A stretch of DNA of 14,578 bases, taken from Maribacter sp. (GTDB lineage: Bacteria > Bacteroidota > Bacteroidia > Flavobacteriales > Flavobacteriaceae). Below the pieces are notes generated by a model that saw only the letters and a list, made by a program, of their open reading frames with translations, ran no database searches and had not been told where the DNA came from. Shown here in pieces: positions 7,538-14,578 of the stretch. Numbering within the stretch: position 1 is the first letter of the stretch; every line of letters starts with the position of its first letter. The translations under genes and the position numbers were made by a program. The stretch covers positions 1 to 14,578 of the forward strand of contig JANQUX010000481.1 in assembly GCA_030730545.1 (NCBI GenBank), given 5' to 3'.

Positions 7538-8671
7538 TTAAATTTTTCTGTAAATAGCCTCTAGCTTTTCGGGAGTTATAATGGACTTCCAATTTTCCCC
7601 TAAAGCATTTTCCCATAAAGGAGCCATGCTTATTGCTACAGAAATCATCGTATTCATTTCAGAAGTTGTCAAATTAGCGCAAATTCCTTTTGGCAGTACA
7701 ATTTCATGTCTTAAAAGCATTTTATTGAAAATCATGACCCCCTCAGGATAAAACTCTTCTAAATATTGAAAAACAAGACAATTGCCTATTCCGTGCTTAA
7801 CTCCTAAAACATAACCTAAACCATAGCTCATGGCATGTGCTACGCCTACTTGTGAATATGCAATACTCATACCACCATGCCAAGATGCCATCATCAGCTT
7901 TTCTCTACCCTCTAATTCTGGTATATCTTCTAAAAAAACTTCTTTACAAAGCTCTAAAGATTTTTCGCCATAACTCTGGCTGAATGCATTTAAAAATGTG
8001 CCGTTAAGTGACTCAATACAATGTATATAGCAATCCATGCCTGTATAGAACCATTGTTCTTTTGGCACTCCTTTTGTTAACTCTGGATCCAATAGAACTT
8101 GATCGAAAGTGGTAAAATCTGAATTTATACCTAATTTCTTTTCCGGACCCATTAATACCGTAGTTCTCGATACCTCTGCGCCTGTACCACTTATGGTCGG
8201 TATACCTACATGATAAATAGATTGTTTATTCACTAAGTCCCAACCTTGATATTCTGATGCGCTACCTTTATTAGTCAGCATAATCGCAACTGCTTTTGCT
8301 AAATCTAATAAGGTGCCACCACCAATACCGATAATACCTGATGGTAACTCGGTATACTTCTCTAATATCATATTTACTAAAGCATCTACCTGCTCAGTTT
8401 TTGGTTCTTCTTCGGCAGAAATTAAAATAATTTGATCACAAAAAATACTCGGAATTCTATCAATAAGTTCGGTATTCTCAAAAACATCGTCTACCAAATA
8501 AATCATAGGTGCTTCTGAATGCTTTCTTTTTGACATTAAAATATCACCTAGGGTATTAAAACTTCCTTTACCATAGACAACCCTAGGTACCATCGGAAAA
8601 TTTCTAAACTCCTCTGAAGCTTTAGTAGGTATTTTTTTTAATGCCATTTGTTTTTTTACTTCCATTTTCAT
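7538..8671 (-). CDS. kdnB: Iron-containing alcohol dehydrogenase, probable 3-deoxy-D-manno-octulosonate 8-oxidase (KdnB-like)
   Basis: This is a group III metal-dependent alcohol dehydrogenase of 377 residues. The NAD-binding loop is GIGGGTLLDLAKAVA (residues 115-129). The metal ligands are read as D213 and H217 (GMDCYIHCIESL), H279 (GVAHAMSYG) and H293 (GVKHGIGN). YQGWDL, PTISGTGAEVSRT and KLGINSDFTTFDQ resemble KdnB of Shewanella, which oxidises C8 of Kdo to an aldehyde so that KdnA can aminate it to 8-amino-Kdo. The location, one gene from kdsB, supports this reading. The specificity is inferred, and another sugar or alcohol substrate cannot be excluded. The start overlaps the HAD stop as TAATG (1 base), so the two are likely coupled. 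Met3 and Met9 are alternative starts. Confidence 0.72.
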   Translation of the reverse strand: MKMEVKKQMALKKIPTKASEEFRNFPMVPRVVYGKGSFNTLGDILMSKRKHSEAPMIYLVDDVFENTELIDRIPSIFCDQIILISAEEEPKTEQVDALVNMILEKYTELPSGIIGIGGGTLLDLAKAVAIMLTNKGSASEYQGWDLVNKQSIYHVGIPTISGTGAEVSRTTVLMGPEKKLGINSDFTTFDQVLLDPELTKGVPKEQWFYTGMDCYIHCIESLNGTFLNAFSQSYGEKSLELCKEVFLEDIPELEGREKLMMASWHGGMSIAYSQVGVAHAMSYGLGYVLGVKHGIGNCLVFQYLEEFYPEGVMIFNKMLLRHEIVLPKGICANLTTSEMNTMISVAISMAPLWENALGENWKSIITPEKLEAIYRKI

Positions 8672-9369
8672 TAAACGTATTCCAAAATATCTGTCAAGGT
8701 AGAGATAGTTATATACCCTTTATTTTCTATAGGTCCTTTTACTTCTTCATGTTCCCATGTCGTATGAAATGGTACATGAGCCGCCCTTGCCCCTATTTCT
8801 ACCAATGGTAATACATCTGATTTCAATGAATTACCGATCATTAAAAATTCACTTGGCGCTATTTGTAAATGCTCAAGTAAATCAGTGTAATTTTTTTCTT
8901 TTTTATCGCTCAACACTTCTACATGATGAAAATACGCTGACAGCCCTGATCGTTCTAATTTTCGCTCTTGATCCAAAAGATCGCCTTTGGTCAATACAAT
9001 TAAACGATACTTATCTTTTAAACTTTTTAAAACATCTTCTACTCCGTCCAATAATTCTACTGGCTGCGTAATCATTTCTTTCCCTAAGTCTAATAAGGCA
9101 CTTATAGTTTTCGTAGACACTTCATTATTAGATAGATCTAAAGCACACTCGATCATAGAAAGCATAAAGCCTTTTATACCGTAGCCATATAAATCTAAGT
9201 TCTTTATTTCTGTTCTAAAGAGTTCTTGATCTATCTTATTTTTAGTTTCGTATTTCTCTAAAAGATCTGCAAATTTATCTTCAGTGTCTCTAAAATAGGT
9301 TTCATTTACCCATAAGGTATCATCAGCATCAAAGCCTATTACGGTAATTCCTTCAAAATTTATTTCCAT
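8671..9369 (-). CDS. HAD superfamily hydrolase, subfamily I with helical cap
   Basis: This is a 232-residue probable phosphatase. Motif I is FDADDTLW (nucleophile D14, general acid D16). A helical cap spans about residues 20-100, which is subfamily IA style. Motif II is the Thr of LIVLTKGD (T127), motif III a lysine in the SDKKEKNY segment, and motif [11 protein letters not shown] (D185). It overlaps kdsB by 10 bases and the KdnB-like gene by one, so it belongs to the Kdo-activation operon. It is not KdsC, the Kdo-8-phosphate phosphatase, because KdsC is a capless tetrameric HAD of about 170-180 residues. Its substrate is unknown. A sugar-phosphate or house-cleaning phosphatase linked to Kdo is the best guess from context. 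Confidence 0.85.
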   Translation of the reverse strand: MEINFEGITVIGFDADDTLWVNETYFRDTEDKFADLLEKYETKNKIDQELFRTEIKNLDLYGYGIKGFMLSMIECALDLSNNEVSTKTISALLDLGKEMITQPVELLDGVEDVLKSLKDKYRLIVLTKGDLLDQERKLERSGLSAYFHHVEVLSDKKEKNYTDLLEHLQIAPSEFLMIGNSLKSDVLPLVEIGARAAHVPFHTTWEHEEVKGPIENKGYITISTLTDILEYV

Positions 9370-10088
9370 GCTGCTTGTGCTTTCTTTAAATCTTCTGGAG
9401 TATCTATTTCTATTCCCTGAACATTGGTTTCTACCATTTTTATTTTCTTACCATATTCTAAATATCGTATGGCCTCAATTTTCTCTGTCGCTTCTAATTG
9501 CAGCATTGGTAGCCGCTGAAAATCCATTAAAGCACTTTTTCTAAATGCGTAAATTCCCTTATGCTTGTAGTATATAGTGTGTTCACTTTTTGCTCTTGGG
9601 TAAGGTATTGGTGATCTAGAAAAGTAAAGTGCAAAATTTCTATTATCCACTATTACCTTTACAGTATTCGGGTTATTAATTTCTTCTTCATCCGTAATTT
9701 TAACCATTAAAGAGGCTAAATCAATTTCTTTGTGAATATCATCTTCAAAAACCTTCATTACCCCTTCTAAGCTTTCTCTATCTGTAAACGGCTCATCACC
9801 TTGTACATTTACGATTATGTCAACATCCATCTGCATAACCGCCTCTGCAATGCGATCACTACCACAATCATGTTCTTTTTGGCTCATTATAGCCAAACCG
9901 CCTGCAGCAGTTATTGTTTCATAAATTATATCGCTATCTGTTACTACATATACCTCATCGAATAATTTGGTTTGTACTGCAGCTTGATATGTTCTTAAAA
10001 TGACGGGCTTACCAGCCAAATCTTGCATTAATTTCGCAGGAAATCTTGATGCCGCATAACGGGCAGGTATCATTGCTATTTTCTTCAA
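9360..10088 (-). CDS. kdsB: 3-deoxy-manno-octulosonate cytidylyltransferase (CMP-Kdo or CMP-8-amino-Kdo synthetase)
   Basis: KdsB couples Kdo to CTP, giving CMP-Kdo for the transferase WaaA that builds the lipid A inner core. The 242 residues are typical. The N-terminus [16 protein letters not shown] holds the CTP-binding loop. Further family blocks are [41 protein letters not shown] (metal/nucleotide site), [41 protein letters not shown] and [10 protein letters not shown]. The gene sits 11 bases after the DUF4126 gene and overlaps the HAD gene by 10. Because a KdnB-like gene follows, the true substrate may be 8-amino-3,8-dideoxy-manno-octulosonate, as for the Shewanella enzyme. Sequence alone does not decide between the two. 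Confidence 0.94.
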   Translation of the reverse strand: MKKIAMIPARYAASRFPAKLMQDLAGKPVILRTYQAAVQTKLFDEVYVVTDSDIIYETITAAGGLAIMSQKEHDCGSDRIAEAVMQMDVDIIVNVQGDEPFTDRESLEGVMKVFEDDIHKEIDLASLMVKITDEEEINNPNTVKVIVDNRNFALYFSRSPIPYPRAKSEHTIYYKHKGIYAFRKSALMDFQRLPMLQLEATEKIEAIRYLEYGKKIKMVETNVQGIEIDTPEDLKKAQAAWK

Positions 10089-10099
10089 CTAGTTCTAAA

Positions 10100-10669
10100 T
10101 TAAGTGTTAGCCTTTGGTCGTAGGCTTCTGTATATTCTAAAAATAATTACCAAAATTATTATTACTAAAACGGCCGCTAAGATAGGTGCAAAAATAGATG
10201 CTACCGATACCACTACCGCTGTACCCGTTTCTACTGTAGTAATCAACGGATTAGCCAACCCACCTGTAGTTGCCGTTGACGCTAAACGACCTGTTGCCCC
10301 GGCGCCTTTTATTGCGGTGGCAGTACCGCCCCCAGCTATTATTGCAAGCGACCAGGTTATAACCGGATCTAAATCGGCAACAGTAGATACCATTACTGCC
10401 GTACCGGCAATTGCCGCCAATGGCACCGCTATACTGTCTAGTAAATTATCGAACCAAGGTATAAAATAGGCGAATATCTCTAATACTGTTGCAACCCCTA
10501 AGGTTAAAACAGCTACCAAACTTCCTATCCACTGCCAATTATCATTTAGTTCCCATATTCCGAAATAGGATGCTAGGCTCAACGCAAATAAGGGCAAAAA
10601 CACCCTAAAACCTACCGAAGCGGCTAGCCCTATCCCTAAAAAAATACTTAAAACTGTATCGGTCGTCAT
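10100..10669 (-). CDS. DUF4126 family multi-pass membrane protein
   Basis: This is a 189-residue hydrophobic protein of unknown function. Membrane segments are plausible at about 7-37, 47-70, 80-97, 103-116 and 148-178. Family features are GLAASVGFRVFLPLFALSLA at the N-terminus, EIFAYFIPWFDNLLDSIA (62-81) and RLASTATTGGLANPL (128-142). A short basic tail (RIYRSLRPKANT) ends it, presumably in the cytoplasm. It lies 11 bases upstream of kdsB and is probably co-transcribed with it. This may reflect envelope biogenesis, but no function is known. The small glycine/alanine-rich residues in the middle make an opposite-strand open frame over 10104-10469, which is a compositional shadow. Confidence 0.82.
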   Translation of the reverse strand: MTTDTVLSIFLGIGLAASVGFRVFLPLFALSLASYFGIWELNDNWQWIGSLVAVLTLGVATVLEIFAYFIPWFDNLLDSIAVPLAAIAGTAVMVSTVADLDPVITWSLAIIAGGGTATAIKGAGATGRLASTATTGGLANPLITTVETGTAVVVSVASIFAPILAAVLVIIILVIIFRIYRSLRPKANT

Positions 10670-10730
10670 AATAATATTAACTATTTGAAAAATACTTTAC
10701 TAGGTGAATAATCACTAAAATAAACTTTTC

Positions 10731-12164
10731 TTAATCAAGAAAAAAATCATCTTTAAAGCCGATAAGGTATAATTTATTTTTTGCTCTTGTAACTGCTGTA
10801 TACAACCACCTTAAATACTCCTTATCAATTCCGTTAGGTAAGTAGGGCTGCTCTACAAAAACAGTGTTCCACTGACCCCCTTGAGATTTATGACAGGTTA
10901 TGGCATACGAGAATTTTACTTGTAACCCGTTAAAGTATTTATTATTCTTTACGCCTAAAAACTTTTTATATTTTGAGCTCTCATGAGCAAAGTCTTTCAT
11001 TACTTCTTGGTATAACCTGTTACCATCTTCATAAGACAAAGACGGAGATTCTGCAGCAATAGTATCTAATAATAAAACGGTTTCGAACGGTGGCATATTT
11101 GGGTAATCGACCATTTTCACCTTTACCTCTGCAAATTTAAAGGTGTAGATTTCTTTGATATCGAATATTTCTAAAATTTCTATTATATCTCCGTTTGCAA
11201 TAAAACCTGCTTCAGAATTTGGTTTTAACCAATAGTAGTTATTCTTGACCACCATCATAAAATCGCCTACTGCTATATCATTTTCTAAAAACAATATGCG
11301 TTCGCGAATATTTTGGTTATATAAATTTGCTCTTTTATTAGAGCGGACTATAAATGCCGTCTCTTCCTTTCCATTTTCTGAATAAGAACTATCTATTGCT
11401 TCTTGAATTTCATTACCATCTATTAACCTTACTATATCTGTAAAGGAACCAACATCAAACTTAAAATCTTCGAAAAAATCACTTTGCAACTGCTCTCTTA
11501 ATAAGGTCGCATTTGCCAAAATACCTGAATCACCAGCTTGCCTAACTACTTCATTCAATTCTAAACGAACAACTTCTTTATTATAATTCAATGAAAGTTT
11601 ATCGCCATCTAAAGCCGGACTCAATACTAAATGTACCGGTGGTAGTTGCGCTGTATCTCCTATTAATAGCAACTTACAATTATGCCCCGAGTATACAAAC
11701 ATCATTAAATCATCTAACAACGAACCGTTTTCAAATAATTTTGAATCTGCAGCCGTATCTGGTATCATAGAAGCTTCATCTACAATAAATAATGTATCTC
11801 TGTGCTTATTGGGCGCTAAAACAAACTGAATTCCACCACCACTTTGTTTCTTCGGAAAATATATTTTTCTATGGATAGTAAATGCTTGCGTTTTTGAATA
11901 GTTCGACATCACTTTTGCCGCCCTACCAGTAGGTGCCATTAGCACAGCTTTCTTCTGAACTTTCCATAAACTATTAACTAAAGTGCCAATTAAGGTCGTT
12001 TTACCGGTACCCGCATAACCTTTTAATAAAAAAACTTCATCTTTAACCGAAGAGAGCGTAAACTCTGCCAATTTTTGCAAAGCCACTGATTGTGTGGCAG
12101 TTGGTGTGTGTGGAAATTTAGTTTCTAGTATACTATAGAATGATGCAGGAGTTGTTGGTTTCAT
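10731..12164 (-). CDS. ATP-dependent DNA helicase, compact RecD/Dda-like (superfamily 1)
   Basis: This is a 477-residue SF1 helicase with AAA_30 and UvrD_C_2-type halves. Motif I (Walker A) is GYAGTGKTT (49-57), motif Ia MAPTGRAAKVM, motif II LFIVDEAS with D129-E130, and motif III GDTAQLPPV (169-177). The C-terminal half has ITCHKSQGGQW (422-431, motif V region) and YTAVTRAKNKLYLIG (motif VI, R460). It lacks the N-terminal helix-hairpin-helix extension of RecD2 and the RecBCD context, so it is closer to Dda/Pif1-style single-subunit 5'-3' helicases. A role in replication or repair is a family inference. It is divergent from the next operon, and its promoter box almost touches the start codon. 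Confidence 0.9.
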   Translation of the reverse strand: MKPTTPASFYSILETKFPHTPTATQSVALQKLAEFTLSSVKDEVFLLKGYAGTGKTTLIGTLVNSLWKVQKKAVLMAPTGRAAKVMSNYSKTQAFTIHRKIYFPKKQSGGGIQFVLAPNKHRDTLFIVDEASMIPDTAADSKLFENGSLLDDLMMFVYSGHNCKLLLIGDTAQLPPVHLVLSPALDGDKLSLNYNKEVVRLELNEVVRQAGDSGILANATLLREQLQSDFFEDFKFDVGSFTDIVRLIDGNEIQEAIDSSYSENGKEETAFIVRSNKRANLYNQNIRERILFLENDIAVGDFMMVVKNNYYWLKPNSEAGFIANGDIIEILEIFDIKEIYTFKFAEVKVKMVDYPNMPPFETVLLLDTIAAESPSLSYEDGNRLYQEVMKDFAHESSKYKKFLGVKNNKYFNGLQVKFSYAITCHKSQGGQWNTVFVEQPYLPNGIDKEYLRWLYTAVTRAKNKLYLIGFKDDFFLD

Positions 12165-12171
12165 GTGCCTT

Positions 12172-12179
12172 CAAAGATA
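12172..12179 (-). promoter_or_regulatory. -7 promoter box for the helicase gene
   Basis: Read on the minus strand, TATCTTTG matches TAnnTTTG and ends only 7 bases before the helicase ATG. If used, the transcript would start about four bases before the codon, giving an almost leaderless mRNA. No -33 TTG is visible at the usual distance. Confidence 0.5.
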
Positions 12180-12224
12180 AAGATGATTTTTAGCCTAAAA
12201 ACTTTTACGATTAAAAAAAAATTG

Positions 12225-12232
12225 TAGATTTG
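12225..12232 (+). promoter_or_regulatory. -7 promoter box for the pilin-like/DUF3822/rsmD operon
   Basis: TAGATTTG matches TAnnTTTG and lies 33 bases before the ATG at 12266, predicting a leader of about 30 bases. It is 45 bases from the opposing helicase box, so the 101-base gap is a compact divergent promoter region. A canonical -33 TTG is not evident. Confidence 0.6.
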
Positions 12233-12265
12233 TGAAGACCACTAAATAAAAATAACACATACGAA

Positions 12266-12916
12266 ATGAAAACCATTATACAAATTTTACTTTGGATTGG
12301 ATGTATCGCTTTTGCATACCTTATTTATAACTCCATTACTGGACCAATTAAATTTAAAGAGGTAAAAGAAGAACGTTTTTCGCAAGTAGTTGCCAAATTA
12401 AAAGATATTAGAAATTCTCAAGAAGCTTACAAAACCGTTAATGGCAAATATGCGAATGACTTTAATAGTCTTATTCGTTTTATCGACACCGGTAAATATG
12501 TAATTACGCAACAGAGAGATTCTTCTTATATGGAATTCGATAAAGCATTTGGGATTGATTTGTTGAAAGAAGTAAAGATTATTGATACCTTAGGTACTGT
12601 TTCAGTAAAAGATTCACTTTTCAAAACAGACAATAGATACAAGACCTTAATGGATGTACCTACAGCTGTAAACGGCGAGAAATTTACAATGAAAGCTGCA
12701 TTTGTAGAAAAGAGTGGCTATAAAGCTCCGGTTTTCGAAGCTAAAGTAGATAAAGATGTTGTTCTTTATGATCAGCCGAAAGATTTATTAGCTCGTGAAA
12801 AAGCTGCATTAAGTGTAGAAGAAGTTAACGGACCTTCAATATATGTTGGTTCTTTAGTAGACGTAAGTACTAGCGGTAACTGGCCTCCTATTTATGACAA
12901 AAAAGAAAAAAAATAG
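12266..12916 (+). CDS. Single-pass membrane protein with a pilin-like helix, function unknown
   Basis: This is a 216-residue protein that cannot be matched to a named family from sequence alone. The N-terminus MKTIIQILLWIGCIAFAYLIY is one uncleaved-looking transmembrane helix with no lipobox. Residues ~31-75 form an amphipathic helix ending in IRNSQEAYKTVNGKYANDFNSLIRFI. This strongly resembles the stretch of type II secretion pseudopilins and type IV pilins just after their membrane helix (aromatic, then NGKY, then a leucine-rich turn). A prepilin-peptidase site (Gly-Phe-x3-Glu) is absent. The C-terminal ~130 residues look like a beta-rich globular domain, probably periplasmic. The last 23 bases overlap the DUF3822 gene, so the two are co-translated. 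A pilin-like role is an inference. Confidence 0.6.
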   Translation: MKTIIQILLWIGCIAFAYLIYNSITGPIKFKEVKEERFSQVVAKLKDIRNSQEAYKTVNGKYANDFNSLIRFIDTGKYVITQQRDSSYMEFDKAFGIDLLKEVKIIDTLGTVSVKDSLFKTDNRYKTLMDVPTAVNGEKFTMKAAFVEKSGYKAPVFEAKVDKDVVLYDQPKDLLAREKAALSVEEVNGPSIYVGSLVDVSTSGNWPPIYDKKEKK

Positions 12917-13730
12917 TAGCTTAAATATAGCGGATAAAAATTTTAAGAAATTGTCCATTCAGGTTAGCTTGAATGGACTTTCTTTTTGTGTAGCAGATAC
13001 TGTTTCACAAAAATTATTGATTTCTGATAGGGTCGATTTTTCAGAAGAGAAAAACCCCATGTTCGTAAAAGATGAATTGCAAAAACTATTTCAAAAGCAT
13101 GATATTGAAAACATGCAATTTGATGAAGTTATTGCTGTTCATAGAAATACCCTATTTGGTTTAGTGCCCAAATCCCTATTCAACCAAAATCATTTAAACG
13201 AATATCTTAAATTCAATACCAAGGTATTGGCTAATGATGTTTTGGCTTATGACGAGGTAGAAAATCATGAGCTTGTAAATGTGTATGTTCCCTACACAAA
13301 CGTCAACAATTACATTTATGAACTATTTGGCGAGTTCGATTATATGCACAATGGTACTGTTCTTTTGCAGTCATTGTTAAACAACCAAACACAAAACCAA
13401 GATACGACTTGTTTTGCGCATGTAAATAAAAATCAATTAGATATAACCGTTTTAAACCAACGTAAACTTCTACTATACAACAGCTTTAAATATAACACTA
13501 AAGAAGATTTCGCTTACTTTTTGTTATTTGTTCTGGAACAGTTAGAATTAGACCCTAAGACAGTTAAGGTAAAGCTATTCGGAGAAATCGAGGAAGACGA
13601 TGAAATCTATCAATTGTGTTATAAATACATTCAAAATATCAGCATTTTTGAGCCATCATCTTCTCAATTGCTTAAACTTGGTGAGACTTCAACTAGTACA
13701 ATAGATTTCACCCTTATTAATACTATATAA
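12894..13730 (+). CDS. DUF3822 family protein, possible actin-like fold
   Basis: This is a 278-residue soluble protein of a Bacteroidota-restricted family without an assigned function. It begins with a lysine-rich tail (MTKKKKNS) and then KLSIQVSLNGLSFCVADTVSQKLLI. That is a strand-turn-strand pattern like the first hairpin of the ASKHA (actin/PilM/FtsA) fold. A second similar half seems to start near residue 170 (CFAHVNKNQLDITVLNQRKLLLYNSF) and ends with KVKLFGEIEEDDEIYQLC, as in a second actin-like subdomain. No obvious phosphate-binding DxG loops are seen, so nucleotide binding is doubtful. It overlaps the upstream gene by 23 bases and rsmD by one (TAATG), so the three are coupled. The fold reading is inferred from pattern only. 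Confidence 0.78.
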   Translation: MTKKKKNSSLNIADKNFKKLSIQVSLNGLSFCVADTVSQKLLISDRVDFSEEKNPMFVKDELQKLFQKHDIENMQFDEVIAVHRNTLFGLVPKSLFNQNHLNEYLKFNTKVLANDVLAYDEVENHELVNVYVPYTNVNNYIYELFGEFDYMHNGTVLLQSLLNNQTQNQDTTCFAHVNKNQLDITVLNQRKLLLYNSFKYNTKEDFAYFLLFVLEQLELDPKTVKVKLFGEIEEDDEIYQLCYKYIQNISIFEPSSSQLLKLGETSTSTIDFTLINTI

Positions 13731-14266
13731 TGCGAATCATATCAGGAAAACATAAAGGACGTCATTTAATGGCTCCTAAAAAACTACCTGTAAGGCCTAC
13801 AAAAGACATGGCCAAAGAGAGTCTGTTTAATATTTTGAACAATAGTTACTATTTTCCAGATTTGAAAGTTCTTGACCTTTTTGCCGGTACCGGCAATATA
13901 AGTTATGAGTTCTCATCGAGAGGTGTTGATGATGTTCTAGCCATAGATGCAGATGCCGGATGCATAGAATTTATAGACAAAACGGTTAAAATGCTAGAAA
14001 TGAACGTTCGCACTTTAAAAAGTGATGTATTTAGCTTTCTAGAACGAAATACAGAAAAATTCGATATCATATTTGCTGATCCATTTTACGATATGGAACT
14101 TAGGGATTTTGAAAAATTACCAGAATTAGTTTTTGAAAATGATCTTCTTTTAGAAGACGGAGTTTTAATTATTGAACATTCTAACCGTACCAGCTTAGCT
14201 GAATTTCCACATTATAAAAACTCTAGAAAATACGGAGGAAGTGTTTTTAGTTTTTTTGAGAAGTAA
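13730..14266 (+). CDS. rsmD: 16S rRNA (guanine(966)-N(2))-methyltransferase RsmD
   Basis: RsmD uses S-adenosylmethionine to methylate N2 of G966 in 16S rRNA during assembly of the small ribosomal subunit. The 178 residues match the family. The N-terminal MRIISGKHKGRHL is diagnostic, followed by VRPTKDMAKESLFNIL (22-36). The SAM-binding motif I is VLDLFAGTGNISYE (47-60). AIDADAGC is motif II. The catalytic motif IV is FADPFYDM, with D117-P118-F119-Y120 in place of the usual DPPY. The ATG overlaps the DUF3822 stop in TAATG. No strong hairpin terminator follows it. It converges on rnpB 109 bases away. Confidence 0.95.
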   Translation: MRIISGKHKGRHLMAPKKLPVRPTKDMAKESLFNILNNSYYFPDLKVLDLFAGTGNISYEFSSRGVDDVLAIDADAGCIEFIDKTVKMLEMNVRTLKSDVFSFLERNTEKFDIIFADPFYDMELRDFEKLPELVFENDLLLEDGVLIIEHSNRTSLAEFPHYKNSRKYGGSVFSFFEK

Positions 14267-14375
14267 AATTCAAAATAAAACTGAATAAGCTCATAAAAAT
14301 GCAAAAAGACACTTCGAATAAGCTTAGAGTTGATTTGATGACTCAAATATTAGTTTTGCAATATCATTAAAAAAA

Positions 14376-14578
14376 GCAGGCCATAAGCCGGATTCTGTAG
14401 ACTGAAAAAATTCAGAATTCCTTATCATTTATCTAGGCAATGGGTTACCCCAGAGCTCGAACCGCCTACCCTTCGGCTTGAGCGTGCAGCCCTTAAGCAC
14501 CGATTTACATGACGTTTCACCGTATAGAGTTTACCTGGTTTCACTACAGCCGAACTGTACTTGCTTTCTGTTGCACTT
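14376..14578 (-). ncRNA. rnpB: RNase P RNA, 3' half (5' part outside window)
   Basis: RNase P RNA is the catalytic subunit that trims the 5' leader of tRNA precursors. Read on the minus strand, the window holds the conserved AGTGCAACAGAAAGCAAG block and the GGTAAACTC block. GGGTAGGCGGTTCGAGC follows, closely matching the GGGTAGGCTGCTTGAGC of Escherichia coli. TTGCCTAGATAAATGA and the hallmark 3' end ACAGAATCCGGCTTAT complete it. The final GGCCTGC should be the 3' arm of helix P1, and seven T follow it (14375-14369), consistent with termination there. Roughly the first 150 or more bases lie beyond the window end. Confidence 0.95.

Noticed and set aside
8757..9184. Overlapping plus-strand open frames (104 and 65 residues) opposite the HAD gene
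   Set aside because: The HAD motifs on the minus strand are intact. The antisense products have no recognisable domain and overlap each other in different frames.
10104..10469. 121-residue open frame on the plus strand inside the DUF4126 gene
   Set aside because: It is antisense to a recognised membrane protein. Its Ala/Val/Ile-rich, low-complexity sequence is what the reverse complement of a Gly/Ala-rich gene gives, and it has no promoter box.
14267..14368. Intrinsic terminator after rsmD
   Set aside because: Only weak AT-rich pairings such as aatatt/aatat are present. There is no GC stem followed by a T run on the plus strand, so termination there is not supported.
14299..14370. 23-codon plus-strand frame between rsmD and rnpB
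   Set aside because: There is no ribosome site, promoter or recognisable peptide, and a frame this short is expected by chance in AT-rich DNA. It also ends in the A-run that is the rnpB terminator on the other strand.

Overview
The window looks like chromosome from a marine member of the Flavobacteriaceae (Bacteroidota), of a Maribacter/Zobellia-like kind. The grounds are low GC, flavobacterial-type protein sequences throughout, four promoter -7 boxes matching the Bacteroidota consensus TAnnTTTG, almost no Shine-Dalgarno sequences, a surface-lipoprotein alginate lyase, and DUF3822 and DUF4126 proteins. The genus is an inference. Most of the window is core metabolism and housekeeping. There is no phage, insertion sequence, CRISPR array or tRNA. 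No gene-free stretch exceeds about 160 bases.

Layout. Bases 2-1569 (+): the end of thrB and all of thrC, the last two steps of threonine synthesis, closed by a bidirectional terminator. Bases 1662-2726 (-): a single alginate lyase lipoprotein (PL7). Bases 2886-6017 (+): a tight run of gcvT, glsA, an RmlD-like SDR/epimerase and a pterin carbinolamine dehydratase, with ATGA and TTGA stop/start overlaps. Bases 6114-6824 (+): a YebC-family gene with its own promoter and terminator. Bases 6956-10669 (-), read right to left: a DUF4126 membrane protein, kdsB, a HAD phosphatase, a KdnB-like iron dehydrogenase and a PlsC-like acyltransferase. This is an envelope/LPS cluster with overlapping genes. Bases 10731-12164 (-): a compact RecD/Dda-like helicase. 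Bases 12266-14266 (+), divergent from the helicase: a pilin-like single-pass protein, a DUF3822 protein and rsmD, all overlapping. Bases 14376-14578 (-): the 3' half of the RNase P RNA gene, running off the window.

How the genes work together. KdsB activates Kdo (or 8-amino-Kdo) with CTP, and a KdnB-like enzyme would oxidise C8 of Kdo before amination. The kdsB-HAD-kdnB block therefore suggests that the lipid A inner core carries 8-amino-Kdo, although the transaminase KdnA is not in the window. The pilin-like/DUF3822 pair ahead of rsmD is the least understood part and the best candidate for something undescribed.
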